Source: Isochrysis galbana
Lineage: Eukaryota > Haptophyta > Isochrysidales > Isochrysidaceae
Direction of reading: 5' to 3'
NCBI GenBank assembly: GCA_018136815.1
Contig: CM030931.1
Span: 3,091,801-3,155,800, forward strand
DNA: 64,000 nt
The number at the start of each line of letters is the position of its first letter. The first letter of the stretch is position 1. Under the pieces are notes generated by a model, which saw only the letters and a program-made list of their open reading frames with translations, ran no database searches and was not told the DNA's origin. Below, in pieces: positions 1-10,862 of this stretch. The position numbers and the translations under genes were made by a program.

Positions 1-720
1 GGTCCATATAGTTAGCGGTGGCTTCTAGAAGCCTTGCTCTAGACCATTCGGATATCTTCTCCCACGACTTGAGAAGTGGGCCTACCGATATGTATTTGCC
101 TCTATGGCGTATCCATCTTTCTCCGTCCGGCAAGAATGCCGCACATTCGTCCGTGGTGTATATGTCCCCCGTATCTGGGTTGATGGTATTATGAACTATA
201 ACTGTCTGTAGAGATTCCCATTTAGCCCTATGTGAATGGTGTATCGATGGAGCCTTGTGAAAGAGGTTATGCCATACAGGAGCGCCCTGGGTCCCTTCCC
301 GGGTGCTTGTTTCCCGAAGGAGTTGAACCCGTCTGAAGTTCTCGAGTGCCTGCTTCCAAAAGGCCGGAAGCGTGTTGTTTCCCCGAATGCTGACCATGAG
401 GCTTCGCGCATCTACTTTTGAGAAGACCGCCGCCCTCCCCAGGGGGGTGCGGCTATACCATTGATCAAGGACTATTTTCCAGTCCGCCGATGACGGATTT
501 AGGTACCTGATTATCCATATCGCTTGAAGTGCGCGTGTATGTTCGACCATAGGAAGTAGTCCGACCCCTAGTAGGGGCCCGTTCTCATTAGCCCCCACTC
601 TCGGGTAAGCCGGAAAGGTTATCCATCTTCGACCCTCTTGCGAGGAGCCCAGTTCGTCCGCCCGTAGTCGGGAGGACCTATCCCATAGTATGGTTTGAAC
701 ATCAGAATCTATAGCCTCCA
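1..720 (-). pseudogene. LINE ORF2 fragment, region after the RT core (open at window edge)
   Basis: Reading the minus strand from about 720 to the window edge gives about 240 codons without a stop. The fragment contains a W-I-I-R-Y-L-N-P segment followed by a tryptophan-rich stretch (SSADWKIVLDQWYSR), which resembles the thumb region after the reverse-transcriptase palm in non-LTR retrotransposons. No YxDD catalytic motif and no endonuclease are present: the ORF1 remnant joins this piece directly at about 720, so the middle of ORF2 has been deleted. The C-terminal zinc-knuckle part would lie beyond position 1. The RT-thumb assignment comes from motif memory and was not tested by a search. Confidence 0.6.
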
Positions 721-1911
721 TGAACCCCCAGGGCGGTGGTGTCTGTGTATACGTAGAAGTGCCAAATTGGACGTTTACCGGCTTCTACTTTAGTGATCCC
801 TTCGAGCGTGGTCTTGACTCGCTGTTGATTGCCCCTAAGGACATGGAAGCCTTCCCGCTCCAATGCACTAGCCAAATGCCGAGTTTTAGTTTTGTATGCC
901 TTAATCGGGTCGAAAATGCGAAACGCGAAACACGATGTAGGTGGCGACCTCTTTGAGAGAGGACCTGATAGCGCTAGATTTGCGGGGAGCTGAGTCGGCT
1001 ATCGTGCCATAGGTGACTCCAAACTCATGCGGGACTCCCGAGAGTACCGTTTGAAGTTTGTCGCCATAAGCGGCCTTGAATTGGTCGTGAGCATCGTCAT
1101 CGACGTAGAAAATCCATGGGTCCATGGGCCCTTTCGGCCCTTGTCCATCCCATCTGGCGTGGCATCTAGGCCCTCTAGCCTAGAGAGAAGAAACTTCATG
1201 AACGTGGCTACATCCTCACTTTTAATGTCCTTTTTGTCTTCAGCTAGTTGCGCTAGCTGAATGAAAAAAGGTGTGTCTTCGGGTTCCTCTTCTTCATCCA
1301 TTGGAGGGGGAGCGAGTTGGATGGTGTTGGTGGGAGTCCCTTTGGGATCCGACTGTGGGTCGGCCCGCTTGCGCGACAGCTGTTGCGGTTGTTGTTGGGC
1401 TGGCTGCTTCAGAGCTTGTTGGGCTGGCTCCTTCAGTTTGCTCCCATGCGTGGCTTCAGCATACGACTTGGGCGCATGGGTTGTTGGTTGGTTGGTGGGA
1501 GCAAAGGCTCCAAGGATTGATTGTTGTGTCAAGTGCCCGCCCCGAGGGGTGCACTGCTGGTAGGAGTTACCACCATGGGGGTGGCAGCAATGCTGCCACC
1601 CACCATGGGGAGTCCTTGATTGGGTGGCGAGACGGTGGAGCTGGGCGGCTGAGCCTGTTGCTGGCTCTGTTGCTCTGCAGGGAACAGGGCACGGCCTGTT
1701 CCCTGCTTCTGGGGCTGGTGAGGAGGCGAGGGTGGCGGAGCCATGTCGACGTCGGTATCCGGTGGGGCAGAGGCCTGCGAGCGCTTCGGCTCCGGCGGCT
1801 TGGGGCGGCCCCGGTGGGGCGTCGTGGCGGCGGGGGGCTGGGAGGTCCGTTGCCGATTCTCGCAGTGGGGGGGGGGGTGTCGTGGATAAAGGGAGCCGCA
1901 CCAAACCGCAC
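720..1911 (-). pseudogene. LINE ORF1 (gag-like), frameshifted copy
   Basis: The minus strand carries a proline/glutamine-rich ORF1-like protein with the segment PKSYAEATHG, then a RKRADPQSDP block, an acidic block (DEEEEPED) and a globular C-terminal part starting PWIFYVDDDAHDQF. It is collinear with the copy at 22727..23417 (KSYAEAAG, RKRADPQSEP). The frame is broken at least twice in the C-terminal part. At about 1118-1133 an 8-bp unit (tccatggg) is tandemly doubled. At about 917-935 a 7-bp unit (tttcgcg in essence) is doubled. A further break lies near 1540. After about 720 it runs into ORF2 sequence. SYAEA segments are common in LINE ORF1 proteins; the assignment rests mainly on the downstream ORF2 piece and the multicopy nature. 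Confidence 0.6.
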
Positions 1912-2640
1912 GCTCTACCCTTAGAGCGTGCCTGCTTTCCCGCGCCCTGCCTCCATCCCCTCTTCGCAGCGCGCCCTATCTTTAGAGCGTGTCTTCCCCA
2001 CACCCCTCTCCTCCCCTCCCTTCCCGCCCCGAGTTCCCGCGCATACGACGCACAGCCGAGATCCCTCCTTTCCATTCTCCCACGTCTTCGCGGCGTTTCC
2101 CTTGTTCCCTTGGCCAGAGAGGGTCGGAGAGTCTCCCGCGCTCGCCGATTCCCTTCCGTTCCTCCAGCGCTCGCCCCCTCCCGTTCCATTAATTTCCCTT
2201 TGTTTCCATAGTTTTCCGAGTGGTCCTTCCGTCGCCCCGTGTACATTTTTCGTCTTCTTCTTCTGCTCCCGCGACAGCGTTGGGTCGTCCCGTTCGTGCC
2301 CCCTTCTGTGCCCTCGTCTACTCCCGTTCGTCATGCCCGGCCTTGGATCGCCCGTACCGTCCCGTGTGCTCCCACCCCGTGTTGCTTCCGGCCGCTCGTC
2401 CCGTTCCTCTCGTCCCGCAACTCATATATCCCATGTTACAGACTCACAACCACAGCCTCACACAGATCCACCACAGTCACTCCACAGCGCACCACAACCG
2501 GGCTAGTGGGAGTAGTGGTACTAACGCTCAGTTGTTTTATTATTAGGAGGGGGAACCGTCAGCCGTCAGTCGCGGGGGGAGCACGGAAAGGGAGTGCAGA
2601 AAAGGAAAAGGGGCGGAAACCAAGAGAGGCTCTATCTCTT
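1912..2640 (-). mobile_element. LINE 5' region upstream of ORF1, no gene
   Basis: This GC/CT-rich stretch lies upstream of the ORF1 remnant and contains no convincing gene; the long open frames on both strands are low-complexity shadows. Near 2500-2550 the minus strand reads CTGAGCGTTAGTACCACTAC. Almost the same words occur on the plus strand at about 41042-41080, next to another ORF1 copy. It may be a promoter or terminal region of the element. Confidence 0.4.
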
Positions 2641-3072
2641 GGGAAAACGTAATGGTGACTCTTAGTGCCGTTGTGCTGGCGGTTGAAATAAATAGTCGTC
2701 ACAGATTCTTCCCCGAGCGAGGGCACAGCTTGGACCTTAGCATTCAGTCTGCGAGAGCTGATGCATTCCCTCTCACCGCACTCCTACTACACTCATAGCG
2801 CTCAGCAGCAAGCAAGAGGCATGGGGCTCTAAGGGTTTGTCGCTCGTGGCACACCCACACCTACTGCCACCGGCGTGGAAATGCGACTGATCCAGCGACA
2901 CGTCGTACTATGGGCGCAATCAACGCGAGCAAATGTCGACACGTCGTCGCTCGAGCGAAGTGTGAGGAGGCCACCAACGCAAATGGCCGGAGGAATACAT
3001 GAAGTCTCTCGTAAGCGTCTCCACCTTCCGACAATTGAATAGAGCATCAGGGTTTGATGCCCGATGCAGCTT

Positions 3073-4522
3073 CTATTTAGCGCCAGCCTGGAACGCCTCC
3101 TTAGTGTCCTTGGAGCCGAAAACGGAGGTGTACGGATCGTACTCTTGACCCTCAACGGCGATGCGTTCGTAGTGCTGCCGAAGCGTTGTCTTGCCATACT
3201 TGTCTGCAGGGTCCGTAGTGAGCATGTCCTCGATGGCGTAGTAGCGACCGATGCGGCCAAACTCTGCAGAGTCCGCGAGAGATTCGGCCCACTGCTCACA
3301 CGTCTCGGTATACTTCTCGCGCATCCACTCGGGGACCGACTCCGGAAAGCTCTCGAATTTGGAGGCCTTCTTGGCCAGGTCCGACAGGCCTTGAAGGCCA
3401 TCAATGATCACGTCGAAAATGCCGATGGGCACACCCAAAAGCTTGGCCTCTTCTTTGCCAAGCACATCAGCAACGAGCTCGCCCTGCTGCCTCATGGACA
3501 GGCCGTCATCCGGCCCCCCTGCATCACGCAATTCGTTCGGATGTTCACCATGAGCTCAACTTTGTGCGAAAGTGACAAGGCTCGTGAGTGCCACTAGCAG
3601 CGCACCGAGATTCCACAAAGCATTCTCCTTCTTCTTGTCCGCAATGGTGTCAACAAGAGCGGCGGCAAGATCAGGCTCTGAGATGGGATTGCAGGTGGCG
3701 CACTTGCCATCGCCGAGGTCAAAGTAGATGAAGGGGGCGCCGCCATTAACAACCTCAAGCTGGCCAGAAACCGATCTGGGAACAGGGAGAGAGGGAGATG
3801 AGCAGGCAATGGTGCATGCGTCGATTCAGGCGGACCGCGCAAAATTGTCGGTTGCGAACGATCACACACTTGAAGAAAGCGGTTGGGCGAACAATCGTGT
3901 AGGTCATATCGGTCTGCTCGCGCAGCTTGTTCTCAAATTCCATCTTGGCGTACTGGAACTGCAGTGCGTACGGATCCTTGCGCTCAGCAGACTTGACGCA
4001 GAAAGCGGAGAGCAGAACGAAGTGGCGCGCGCCGGCGGCCCGCGCGGCATTGAGGCAGTTCAGAGTGGCCTGGTAATCGATGGCATACGAGTCCTTCTTG
4101 GAGCCCGTGCGGCTCGCGAGACAGCTAATCACAACGTCAACTGCGCCCTTCTCGAACGGCATGCCTGGCTGGCCGAGCGAGGCCTCGTCGCAGACGTCGG
4201 CCTTGACGATCTTGGCACCCGCAAACTTCTTCTCCGACTTTGCCCGTTCCGGGTCGCGCACCACCGCCACAGTCGGGTAGCCGCGCGCGACCGACTCGCG
4301 CACGACTGCCTTGCCGATGTAGCCGGTCGCTCCGACGACCACCACATTCTCCCCAGTGCACGTCTCCCCCGGCACAAATTCCATGGCGGGAAAGGCGACG
4401 CGTCTCCTACTTTGCGCGGGACTCAGGCCGCGCGCAACCCGCGCGCCACCTATCGCTGACAGCGCCGCGGTGCCCGAGAGGAGCGCGGCGAGCAGCAGCG
4501 GCCGCATCCCCGGCGAGCTCAT
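3073..4522 (-). CDS. DVR: Divinyl chlorophyllide a 8-vinyl-reductase, plastid precursor (3 exons)
   Basis: Reduces the 8-vinyl group of divinyl (proto)chlorophyllide to ethyl in chlorophyll synthesis in the plastid. Exons are complement(3870..4522), (3606..3775) and (3073..3518); both introns have GT-AG ends and splice in phase to 422 residues. The N terminus ([18 protein letters not shown]) is a signal peptide followed by an Arg/Ser-rich transit region. A Rossmann nucleotide site follows ([14 protein letters not shown], about residue 60). Splicing restores [15 protein letters not shown] and [13 protein letters not shown], both characteristic of the atypical-SDR family of plant DVR. The protein ends EAFQAGAK. 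The coding-strand upstream region is a (CT/GA) plus poly-G/C tract. No lesion is visible. The family is firm; the gene name follows plant usage. Confidence 0.93.
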
Positions 4523-4526
4523 TAGT

Positions 4527-4690
4527 ACTCTCTCTCTCTCTCTCTCTCTCTAGTGGCTTCGTCGCACCAGGCAGGGGAAAGGGGAGGGGGGGGGGAGGGG
4601 GGGGGGGGGGGGGGGGGGGAAGAGGGGGAGAGCGGGGGGGAAGGGGAGGGGGGGGGGCTCGCCGAGGCGCGGGCGAGGCTCGGGGCGAGC
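4527..4690. repeat. (CT)n followed by poly-G/GA tract upstream of DVR
   Basis: A run of about 13 CT units at 4527-4552 is followed by G-rich sequence with uninterrupted G runs from about 4585 to 4660. It lies immediately 5' of the DVR start codon. No coding capacity. Confidence 0.9.
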
Positions 4691-4739
4691 GTGTACAAGT
4701 AGAGAGAGGGAAGTAAGGCGTGCGAGCGGGGCGCGCGGC

Positions 4740-6001
4740 GGCGATGCTGGAGGTGAAGTTTATTTTCGCATGAAATCAGATGAACACATATTCAAGATTG
4801 TAGTTGCTCTGTGCTCTGCATGCTGGAGCGATAGCAGATGGTATCGCACTCTCGCCTACGCCGAACGCCGAGTACATTTGCAGAGCGCTGAGCGAGCACA
4901 CGGGCTGCGTTGTGTGTGTTATTGTGTCCCTGCTACCTGCCGCTTGCTATGGGCTATTTGTGGGGCAGTGTAGCAGAGCTCGGAGTCAGAGTCAAGTCAG
5001 CTTGCGGAAACTTGCACGTGACTTGGCATGGGAGTGGGAGTGGCGAGAGTTCGCGGGGTTTGCGGAAACACGTTCGACTCGCGTTTTACGGTTTTACGGC
5101 GTTTGCGAACAATCAGATGACAATCACAATCATGCAAAGAATTTTGCATTTTGCGTAAACACATTATAATATACATGGATGGTGGATGGTGGATGATGGG
5201 CATATGAACAGCTGTCGCATTCGCGAATCTCTACAGGCTGATACAATGCAGAAGAAAATGTCACACGCCTCTAGACTCAAGACTCCGCCGTCCTTGAGGG
5301 GTGAGTGGCCTCTGTGCTCTGATCAATGGGCACCCCCATCTCCCACCAACGCAGCATCGGCTGCACATGCTGAAAAGTGCCAGATTCGTTGTAGCTGTAG
5401 CTGTATCGCTAGGGGTTGGGGAAGCGGGAAGCATACAGAGGGTGAGCATACAAATACAAAAAAATTGTGTGTATTCTTGTTTTGGTGTTTTGTGTTTTGG
5501 CCCTCAAATTTTGGGGCCGGGAGTCGGACCGGATCTCTACCATCAGACCATCAGCCAATAGCCAATATCCATCAGAATCTTTTACATGGGAAATACGGTG
5601 ATACGGTGTTGGGCCTACAAATACAAATACCGCCACATTCGACATTCGAGGCCTACAATGTACCTACAACCCGGGAATTCGGGACGCTCTGCAAATACAG
5701 TCAAATACCTATCTATTTGGCCTCCGGCCAAATACGGTAAATACGTATTTCCCATATAGGATCAGAATGTCATCAATATGGAATCCCTCATCGGGAGCAG
5801 CTATGTAGCTTCAGCGCTGATTTACTGATTTACGTCTCACTCATCTACTGAATACGTCAATAATACTACCCTACTCTGTGGCTCTCGTCTCGACCTCACA
5901 ACCACCACCACCACCACGACGTCCGTTTCTCCTCGTGCAGGTCTCGCTGTTGTCGCTAGCGCAAGCTGTGTCAGACCGCTGCTCCGGCACTCCCAACGGA
6001 C
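4740..6001. other. Intergenic, no gene seen; short palindromes
   Basis: No supported gene. AT-richer than the surroundings. Contains repeated 'aaatac' words at 5590-5755 and a clean hairpin near 5715-5740 (TATTTGGCC, a TCC loop, GGCCAAATA). These words may be subterminal repeats of a transposon, but no paired end was found. Confidence 0.5.
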
Positions 6002-6646
6002 ATGGTGGTTGACGAGGGTTTTGCACATCGGCGACAGATGAATGCCAAGAGGATTGAGGCGTCACAGCGCGCTACCGCGCAAGCAATACAAGATTTGCAC
6101 GAGATCCGCAGGGCACCAGTCCCTTTTGAACCGTACATCGAGTGCCCACCGCTCGACTGCCCTGTCCCAAGGGACGCACACTTTGAGCGCACCGGTGATC
6201 TGGTCAAGCCGGGGCCGCCGAAAACGTACGAGGCGGCCTCCCGGGGATTCGATGGTATCATTGCAACGGGAAAGCCGTGGGCGACGTACGAGAAGCCACA
6301 ACCTTGTATCTTCGGACGATCGCCGACATTGGAGGAGCATGGGACACGCGAAGAAACACATAAGCCTGCGCTCGACAAGGCGGAGCTATTGACGAAGCAT
6401 AATGAGTGGACGCTCCATAAAAACAATTATCAGCCTGATATTGCAGCTGCGATGCGCATCGATGTGCGCAAATCTGCTTATCTTGCCATGCACATCGGGG
6501 AAAATCGAAAGGATCCAAATGAAAGCCTGCAAAATTCTGCCAATATCAAGGGCGCGCTAGGTGAAAGCATCCCGCCGCACATGATCCACAAGAAAAGGAC
6601 CTACATCACACCGGATATTGTATTCCCAAAAGAACGTGATGTTTGA
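6002..6646 (+). CDS. Hypothetical protein, 214 aa, single exon
   Basis: An intact intronless frame starting MVVDEGFAHRRQMNAKRIEA and ending VFPKERDV. Composition is that of a real protein: mixed, charged, no low complexity. It has an N-terminal helical Arg/Lys/Glu-rich segment and a middle with several Pro-Pro and Cys residues (IECPPLDCPVP). There is no signal peptide or membrane segment. I do not recognise the family. The length and soluble character would suit a flagellar or cytoskeletal accessory protein, but nothing in the sequence proves that. The start is the first ATG after a stop-rich upstream region. Confidence 0.75.
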   Translation: MVVDEGFAHRRQMNAKRIEASQRATAQAIQDLHEIRRAPVPFEPYIECPPLDCPVPRDAHFERTGDLVKPGPPKTYEAASRGFDGIIATGKPWATYEKPQPCIFGRSPTLEEHGTREETHKPALDKAELLTKHNEWTLHKNNYQPDIAAAMRIDVRKSAYLAMHIGENRKDPNESLQNSANIKGALGESIPPHMIHKKRTYITPDIVFPKERDV

Positions 6647-6892
6647 GGACAGACGAGATCGAGGTGTCGAAGCTTCAAATTCAGCGATAGTGCAACTGCT
6701 CTTGCTCCTTGTCCCTGGTCCTTGAGGAGGGATGTGATTTGTGATTGCGAATCGTCAATACAATAGTGGTCATCAACTTCAGCTGATAGATGGACGGGCG
6801 GAGGGAGAGGGAGAGTTTGTGCGCGCGTGTCGCTGCAACTCGCCGAAAATAATAATATTGAGCGTTAGTGCTGCTACCCTCACTACACTGCA

Positions 6893-7066
6893 ACTCGCCG
6901 ACCCCGGATGGGACGTCAGGTATCAGGTCGTGAGGGCTCGCCGGCCTTATACCTGATGTCAGCCTGATATCAGCCTGATATCAGGTTCAATATCAGGTTA
7001 GTATTATAAGGGTATTGTAATGTTATAATGATTATAAGGTAGTGTACGCTTACGACATATAACAAC
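6893..7066. repeat. Terminal repeat cluster of a hAT-like element (CCTGATATCAGG words)
   Basis: Several overlapping copies of the palindromic word CCTGATATCAGG and variants lie between 6910 and 7000, just beyond the stop codon of the hAT transposase remnant. A closely related cluster occurs at 51757..51850, and both begin GGATGnnnCGTCAGG. Subterminal repeat clusters of this kind are usual in hAT elements. Confidence 0.55.
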
Positions 7067-7069
7067 ATA

Positions 7070-7430
7070 TCACTCGTCATCGGGCTCCTCCACTATCATC
7101 TCTAGGTCCCAAGGCAGCACGTGTGACTCCCAATCTTTCAGCAAATCCTCAAGCACAAGATTTGTGTGGCACCTCACAAGCCTCTCCACCGTGGATGCAC
7201 CCAGCCTCCAGCCTATCGCGCTTCTTTGAGAGTGGATCAAGTCTTGCTCAGACCACGACCGCTCACATCCCGAAGCAGAACACGAAAGCGCAAGCAAACG
7301 GCAAGCAGCCCACTGAAGATGAGGCCATGACGCTAAATAAATGTTCGCCCATTTGTACGAAGCCATCACTCGAGCGCGATTGGAGAATGCCACTTCATCA
7401 TTAAGATCATGGAAGCCACTGATGCAAGCC
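7070..7430 (-). pseudogene. hAT-family transposase, C-terminal dimerisation domain remnant
   Basis: The minus-strand frame ending at 7070 contains the signature of the hAT C-terminal dimerisation domain: PHLQ, then ACRLLALSCSASGCERSWS, then IHS..R and LVRCHTNLVL. The conserved S-x-x-S-x-x-E-R-x-W-S core is intact. The frame stays open upstream to about 7430, beyond the first Met at 7393, and then becomes uncertain; the catalytic domain and the DNA-binding BED finger are not found next to it. The coding strand runs towards the palindromic terminal cluster at 6.9 kb, as expected for the 3' end of an element. Truncated and presumably inactive. Confidence 0.82.
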
Positions 7431-7439
7431 TTTGGAAGT

Positions 7440-7980
7440 CCGAATACTCAGCCAATATGTCCGGGTAAGGGTGCTCCCCTTCATTCCTTTGTCTTTGGTA
7501 TGGGGGGGGGGGGGGGGCGTGCACTACGACGGGCCAAGCGCAAGGGGCGGGCTGGGGCAGACCTGTTGTTGGGTGTTCCTATGGCAAACAAACGTAAAAC
7601 GCCTTCAGCAACTATCGTATCGTGTCTCGGGGGGTCTCTGCCCCCCCCGCCCTTCGGCTCTTCTTCGTCTGCCGCCGCTCTTTCGCGGTGTCCGCCTGCC
7701 GCGCGGGGTGTCATCCTGCAAACATAACGCAAACAAGCGTGAGTGTTACCTTTTTTTGGGCCGGATCGTGTCGTTTTTTTGTCGTTCTTTCTTCGTCATT
7801 CTCTTCGTTCTCCTACGGGCGCGTGATGCCTGCGCGCGCCTTGGCCCCCCTTTGGGGGGCCCCTCGAGGCCCCCCAAAGGGCCAGCTGGGGCAGCTCAGG
7901 GGGCAGTGGAGGCTGGGGCAGTGCCCTGGCCTCTCCTGCCTCTCCCTCGCTCGCCTCGCTGGCCCTGGGTGCCCTCCTGC
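7440..7980. other. Repeat-derived sequence with two words shared with other sites
   Basis: No gene. 'ccccttcattcctttgtctt' at about 7476 recurs at about 38410. About 90 bp at 7885-7975 (gggcagctcagggggcagtg and onward) recur at 41629-41725. Poly-G at 7502-7518. The stretch is a patchwork of transposon fragments. Confidence 0.5.
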
Positions 7981-7981
7981 T

Positions 7982-8492
7982 GAAGATTTGCTAGTTCATC
8001 TCGCGCGCACTCGTTCTCCCTTGAGGGAGGGAGAAACCCTCTCGTACGTCCTCGATCTCGCTTTCCAACGTGCCGCTGCCCACGGTGCCGCGCACGTTAT
8101 GCCGAAAGATATCGCCGAGGCGGCACAGCTCGTTCTTCGGCCTGGTCAACCGCCTGAGTCTCCGGCTCAGGTACTTCCCATCCACTTCGACGAAATCTGT
8201 ACCACGCTCGGTGACATTAGGCGTGACGTCGAGACCGTGCAGACCGACGGCATCTCGTGTCCTCGCGTCTTGGTTATCGGCGAGACGAGTGGAGTGGTCT
8301 CGTCGATGTTTCTTCTCGCTGGCGCTGATGTAGAGACGTGCGACCTGTTTCCGTCCGAAGTCGATTACGTTCCCCACTTCGACGGGGACGCGGATCTCGT
8401 CCAAGACCTCGGATGGGACCTGATTATCGCGCACCCGCCGTGCACCTATCTCTCGAACGCTGGCTTGAGGTGGATCCATTCCAACCCGCAGC
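7982..8492 (+). CDS. Phage-type cytosine-C5 DNA methyltransferase-like domain, truncated or first exon
   Basis: The frame has about 170 residues of ordinary composition. It holds VLVIGETSGVVSSMFLLAGA (a SAM-binding motif I pattern with G-x-x-x-G and a following hydrophobic helix), then VETCDLFPS, GDADL, and WDLIIAHPPCTYLSNAG. The last matches motif IV (D-x(4)-H-P-P-C-T) of small phage and bacterial cytosine methyltransferase-like proteins. The stretch after motif IV that should carry R...fF and the ENP-type motif is absent. The frame meets a good splice donor (C|GTATGT) at 8493, so this is either an exon whose partner I could not find or a fragment. The upstream in-frame sequence is repeat-derived. 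The start is unknown (candidate ATG at 8099). Membership of the wider methyltransferase fold is likely; substrate and activity are unknown. Confidence 0.6.
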
Positions 8493-9280
8493 GTATGTCT
8501 GATACGATTTCGGCCCCCGATTCTCGATTCTCGTCGTTCTGCGTTCTCATCGGTCCCCGATTGTTCGTAACTTGTAACTTTTCGGTGCGTCGCTCATCAC
8601 GTCTTCCGTCTTGGTTCGGCGTTTGGCGCGCGGCTCTCCCTCCATTCGGATTTATTGTTTCATTCGCTCTTCGGATTTATTGTTTCATTCGCTCTTCGGA
8701 TTTATTCGCTCTTCGCTCTTCGCTCATTCGGTCTCGTTCAGGATTGCTCTTCTGCCTTTCTCGTGGCTTGTTCGGAGCTCTCCGATATCCGTTAGGTTCT
8801 CTTCTTTCCCTCGCGGGACGCTCGATCCTAGCAGGGGGGTGTCGCATTCGCGAATCGACACTCGTTAGGCTTCTCTTCGTCATTCGGTATTTATCGTTAT
8901 AATTCTCTGCTTTCTCTCGTTCTCGGTCAAAAGCTTCGCTTGGATGCATGGGATCGTGGGTTGTGGATGGAGCGCCCTCTCTCTTTCTCTCGAAGGAGAA
9001 GGGAAGTTTCCCCACCTTTCTTCCTCCCAGGCGCCTCGCAAACAGGTTTAATTTGCTATCTTCCCTACGCTTCTTTATCTGCTTCTGGGGGCAATCAGGT
9101 TTAATTTACGACCTCATCGCATCTTCCCCTTAGGCACATCGCACTCCTTTCGTCTTATTTGGTAGGTCTCTTGGAATCTTGTGCGGCAGGATTGCCCCTC
9201 GTTTCCGTTATGGTGCGATTCCCCTTCCAGACGGGATCGCCGACAGATCGCCTTCTGATCGTCGTCCGTCGACGTCTGGC
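8493..9280. other. No supported gene; CT-rich, element 5' region
   Basis: C/T-rich with tandem copies of 'ttcgctcttcggatttattgtttca' type words near 8645-8720. The minus-strand frames here are low-complexity. Probably 5' untranslated sequence of the LINE copy that follows. Confidence 0.4.
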
Positions 9281-9735
9281 CGGAGTGTTTGGGTTTGATT
9301 TTAGTCGAGTTACGTGAGAAAGTCGTGGGGCGAGAGTCGGGGTGTTTTCCTGGGTGTCTTTGTCCGTCGTCCTGTCGCCAGTCGTCATCCGTCGTCGCTC
9401 TCGCTCTCGTCGCTCTCGCTCTCGTAACACTCATACCCTACAGCCTCGCCTCGCCTCGCCAGCCCCTGCCATCACAGCCCTCCTCACACTCACCCTCGCC
9501 TCTCGCCGCTCGTTTCATGTCGCTCTCGCCGCCGTCCTCGCCCTCGCCCAAGCCCTCCTGCCCGCCTTCCTCTGCTGACGGGCTTCAGCCCGTCAGCACC
9601 TCCGAACTCGTCTCCTCCGCCGCGCCTGCCGCCGGCATGGCCCCTTCCTCATTGCCCTCAGGCCCTATGGGCCATCACAATTCGTCAGAGGAGCGACGCC
9701 ATCGCTCGCGCTCTCCTCGTCACAGAACCGGATAA
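9281..9735 (+). mobile_element. LINE-like element type B: 5' region and ORF1 start (MSLSPPSSPSPKPS...)
   Basis: A Ser/Pro-rich frame begins MSLSPPSSPSPKPSCPPSSA near 9516 after a CT-rich leader (GTTACGTGAGAAAGTCGTGG). The same arrangement occurs three more times: plus strand near 48480-48760, plus strand with an internal deletion at 58905-59135, and minus strand at 62973-63488. Multicopy nature plus a 3' tail at 10165-10300 make this a short, internally deleted retroelement of about 1 kb. Confidence 0.6.
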
Positions 9736-10164
9736 AATTCTCTCTACAAACCCCAAACACCACTATCTCACGCACACTCACAGTAACAGTAACACGTAGA
9801 ACACTAACGTAAACAGGGTGAGCGAGTGAGAAGGGGAAACAGGGGGGAGAGACAAAAGAAGAGAGGAGGCCCATCGCCTCTCCTCACGTGAAGAGAGAGA
9901 GATCTCATAGGACTTAGAAAGTAAATACAGGAGAGAGGACGGAGGAGAGGACGGAGGGGAGAGGACGGAGGAGAGGGCACGGAGGGGCATCCGTAACACA
10001 CGTAAACCGCGGAGGACCCACAGCCCACTTACAGCGAGAAAGCAAACGAGACCAAACGACCGGCCGCGGCCGCTCGATGGCGCAGGAGGAAGGAGGAAGG
10101 AGGGAACCAGACCATCGATCGAGAACCGGTACACGCCGCCCGCCACCGGAATTCCTGAACCCAG

Positions 10165-10300
10165 GCCCCTAAGTAGAGCACGAGGGACGATCCGCAAGGC
10201 AGGAGGAGGGAGTGAGAAGGGGAGCGGGCGTGGCTGCAAGGGAGACGTCCAGGGCGATGTGCGTGGTGAGAATATCGAAAGGGCTTTTGTATTAGTAGTT
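10165..10300 (+). mobile_element. Structured LINE 3' tail, copy 1
   Basis: Begins CCCCTAAGTAGAGCACGAGG, then CCGCAAGGCAGG, GGGGAGCGGGCGTGGCTGC and GTGGTGAGAATATC, and ends in an A/T-rich run. The same ordered blocks occur at 17365, 19612, 25487 (plus) and 29060-29205 (minus). The preceding 100 bp (CTCGATGGCGCAGGAGGAAG and ACACGCCGCC) also match the copy at 17275-17335. Confidence 0.75.
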
Positions 10301-10860
10301 GTTTTTATTGGTAGTCGTAGTCAAAAAGCCCTTGTCCCTATTTGACCGCCCTATCTATTGCAATGATGAATGGCTAGTAGAGTTGCGAGTTGCCCGACCC
10401 TATGCAAATTCATTAAGCAGACTTCCGAGGAAGCAGGGAGGGTGAGGGTCGAAGCCGCCCTCCGCTAGCCGCCGGTGCCTCTCGTGACAAGAGTAGGCCC
10501 GGGGGCCCGGCGCCGCCGTTCGACAATTACGTCAGCCTTATGGCGCCTAGTGTCGCAGAGTATGAATGCTTTGTTTCCCAAATGCGGACACACAATGTCT
10601 TTGGAGGTCTATGGTAAGCCGGGTGAAGCCGATTTTCTCTTCACATGTCGAATGCCAATGCGTCGATTTGCGCCCCAAGCTACGATTGCCGTATGCTCGA
10701 CAATTCGTCCCCCTCCCCGGCCCCCGTCGCTTCCTACACTGCAGCTACAGGTTCAGTTGTCATGCGAGGGGCACTGCCGCAGAGAGTGCTTGTTCGGCGT
10801 ATGCATGGCATCCTCCATAAGCACAAAGTGTTTTGTGCTTATATGGCTGCTCATGGCCTC
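10301..10860. other. Intergenic, no supported gene
   Basis: Several frames of up to about 140 codons overlap here on one strand. None has recognisable motifs or splice-consistent structure. The 3' end of the EF-hand gene lies at 10863 on the other strand. Confidence 0.5.
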
Positions 10861-10862
10861 TT

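Noticed and set aside
1090-1125. YVDD in the frame PWIFYVDDDAHDQF as the RT catalytic motif
   Set aside because: It lies in the continuation of ORF1, lacks the neighbouring RT motifs, and is followed by ORF1-like sequence; coincidence is more likely.
2829-3404. Minus-strand 191-codon frame overlapping the DVR last exon
   Set aside because: Shadow of the DVR exon in another frame.
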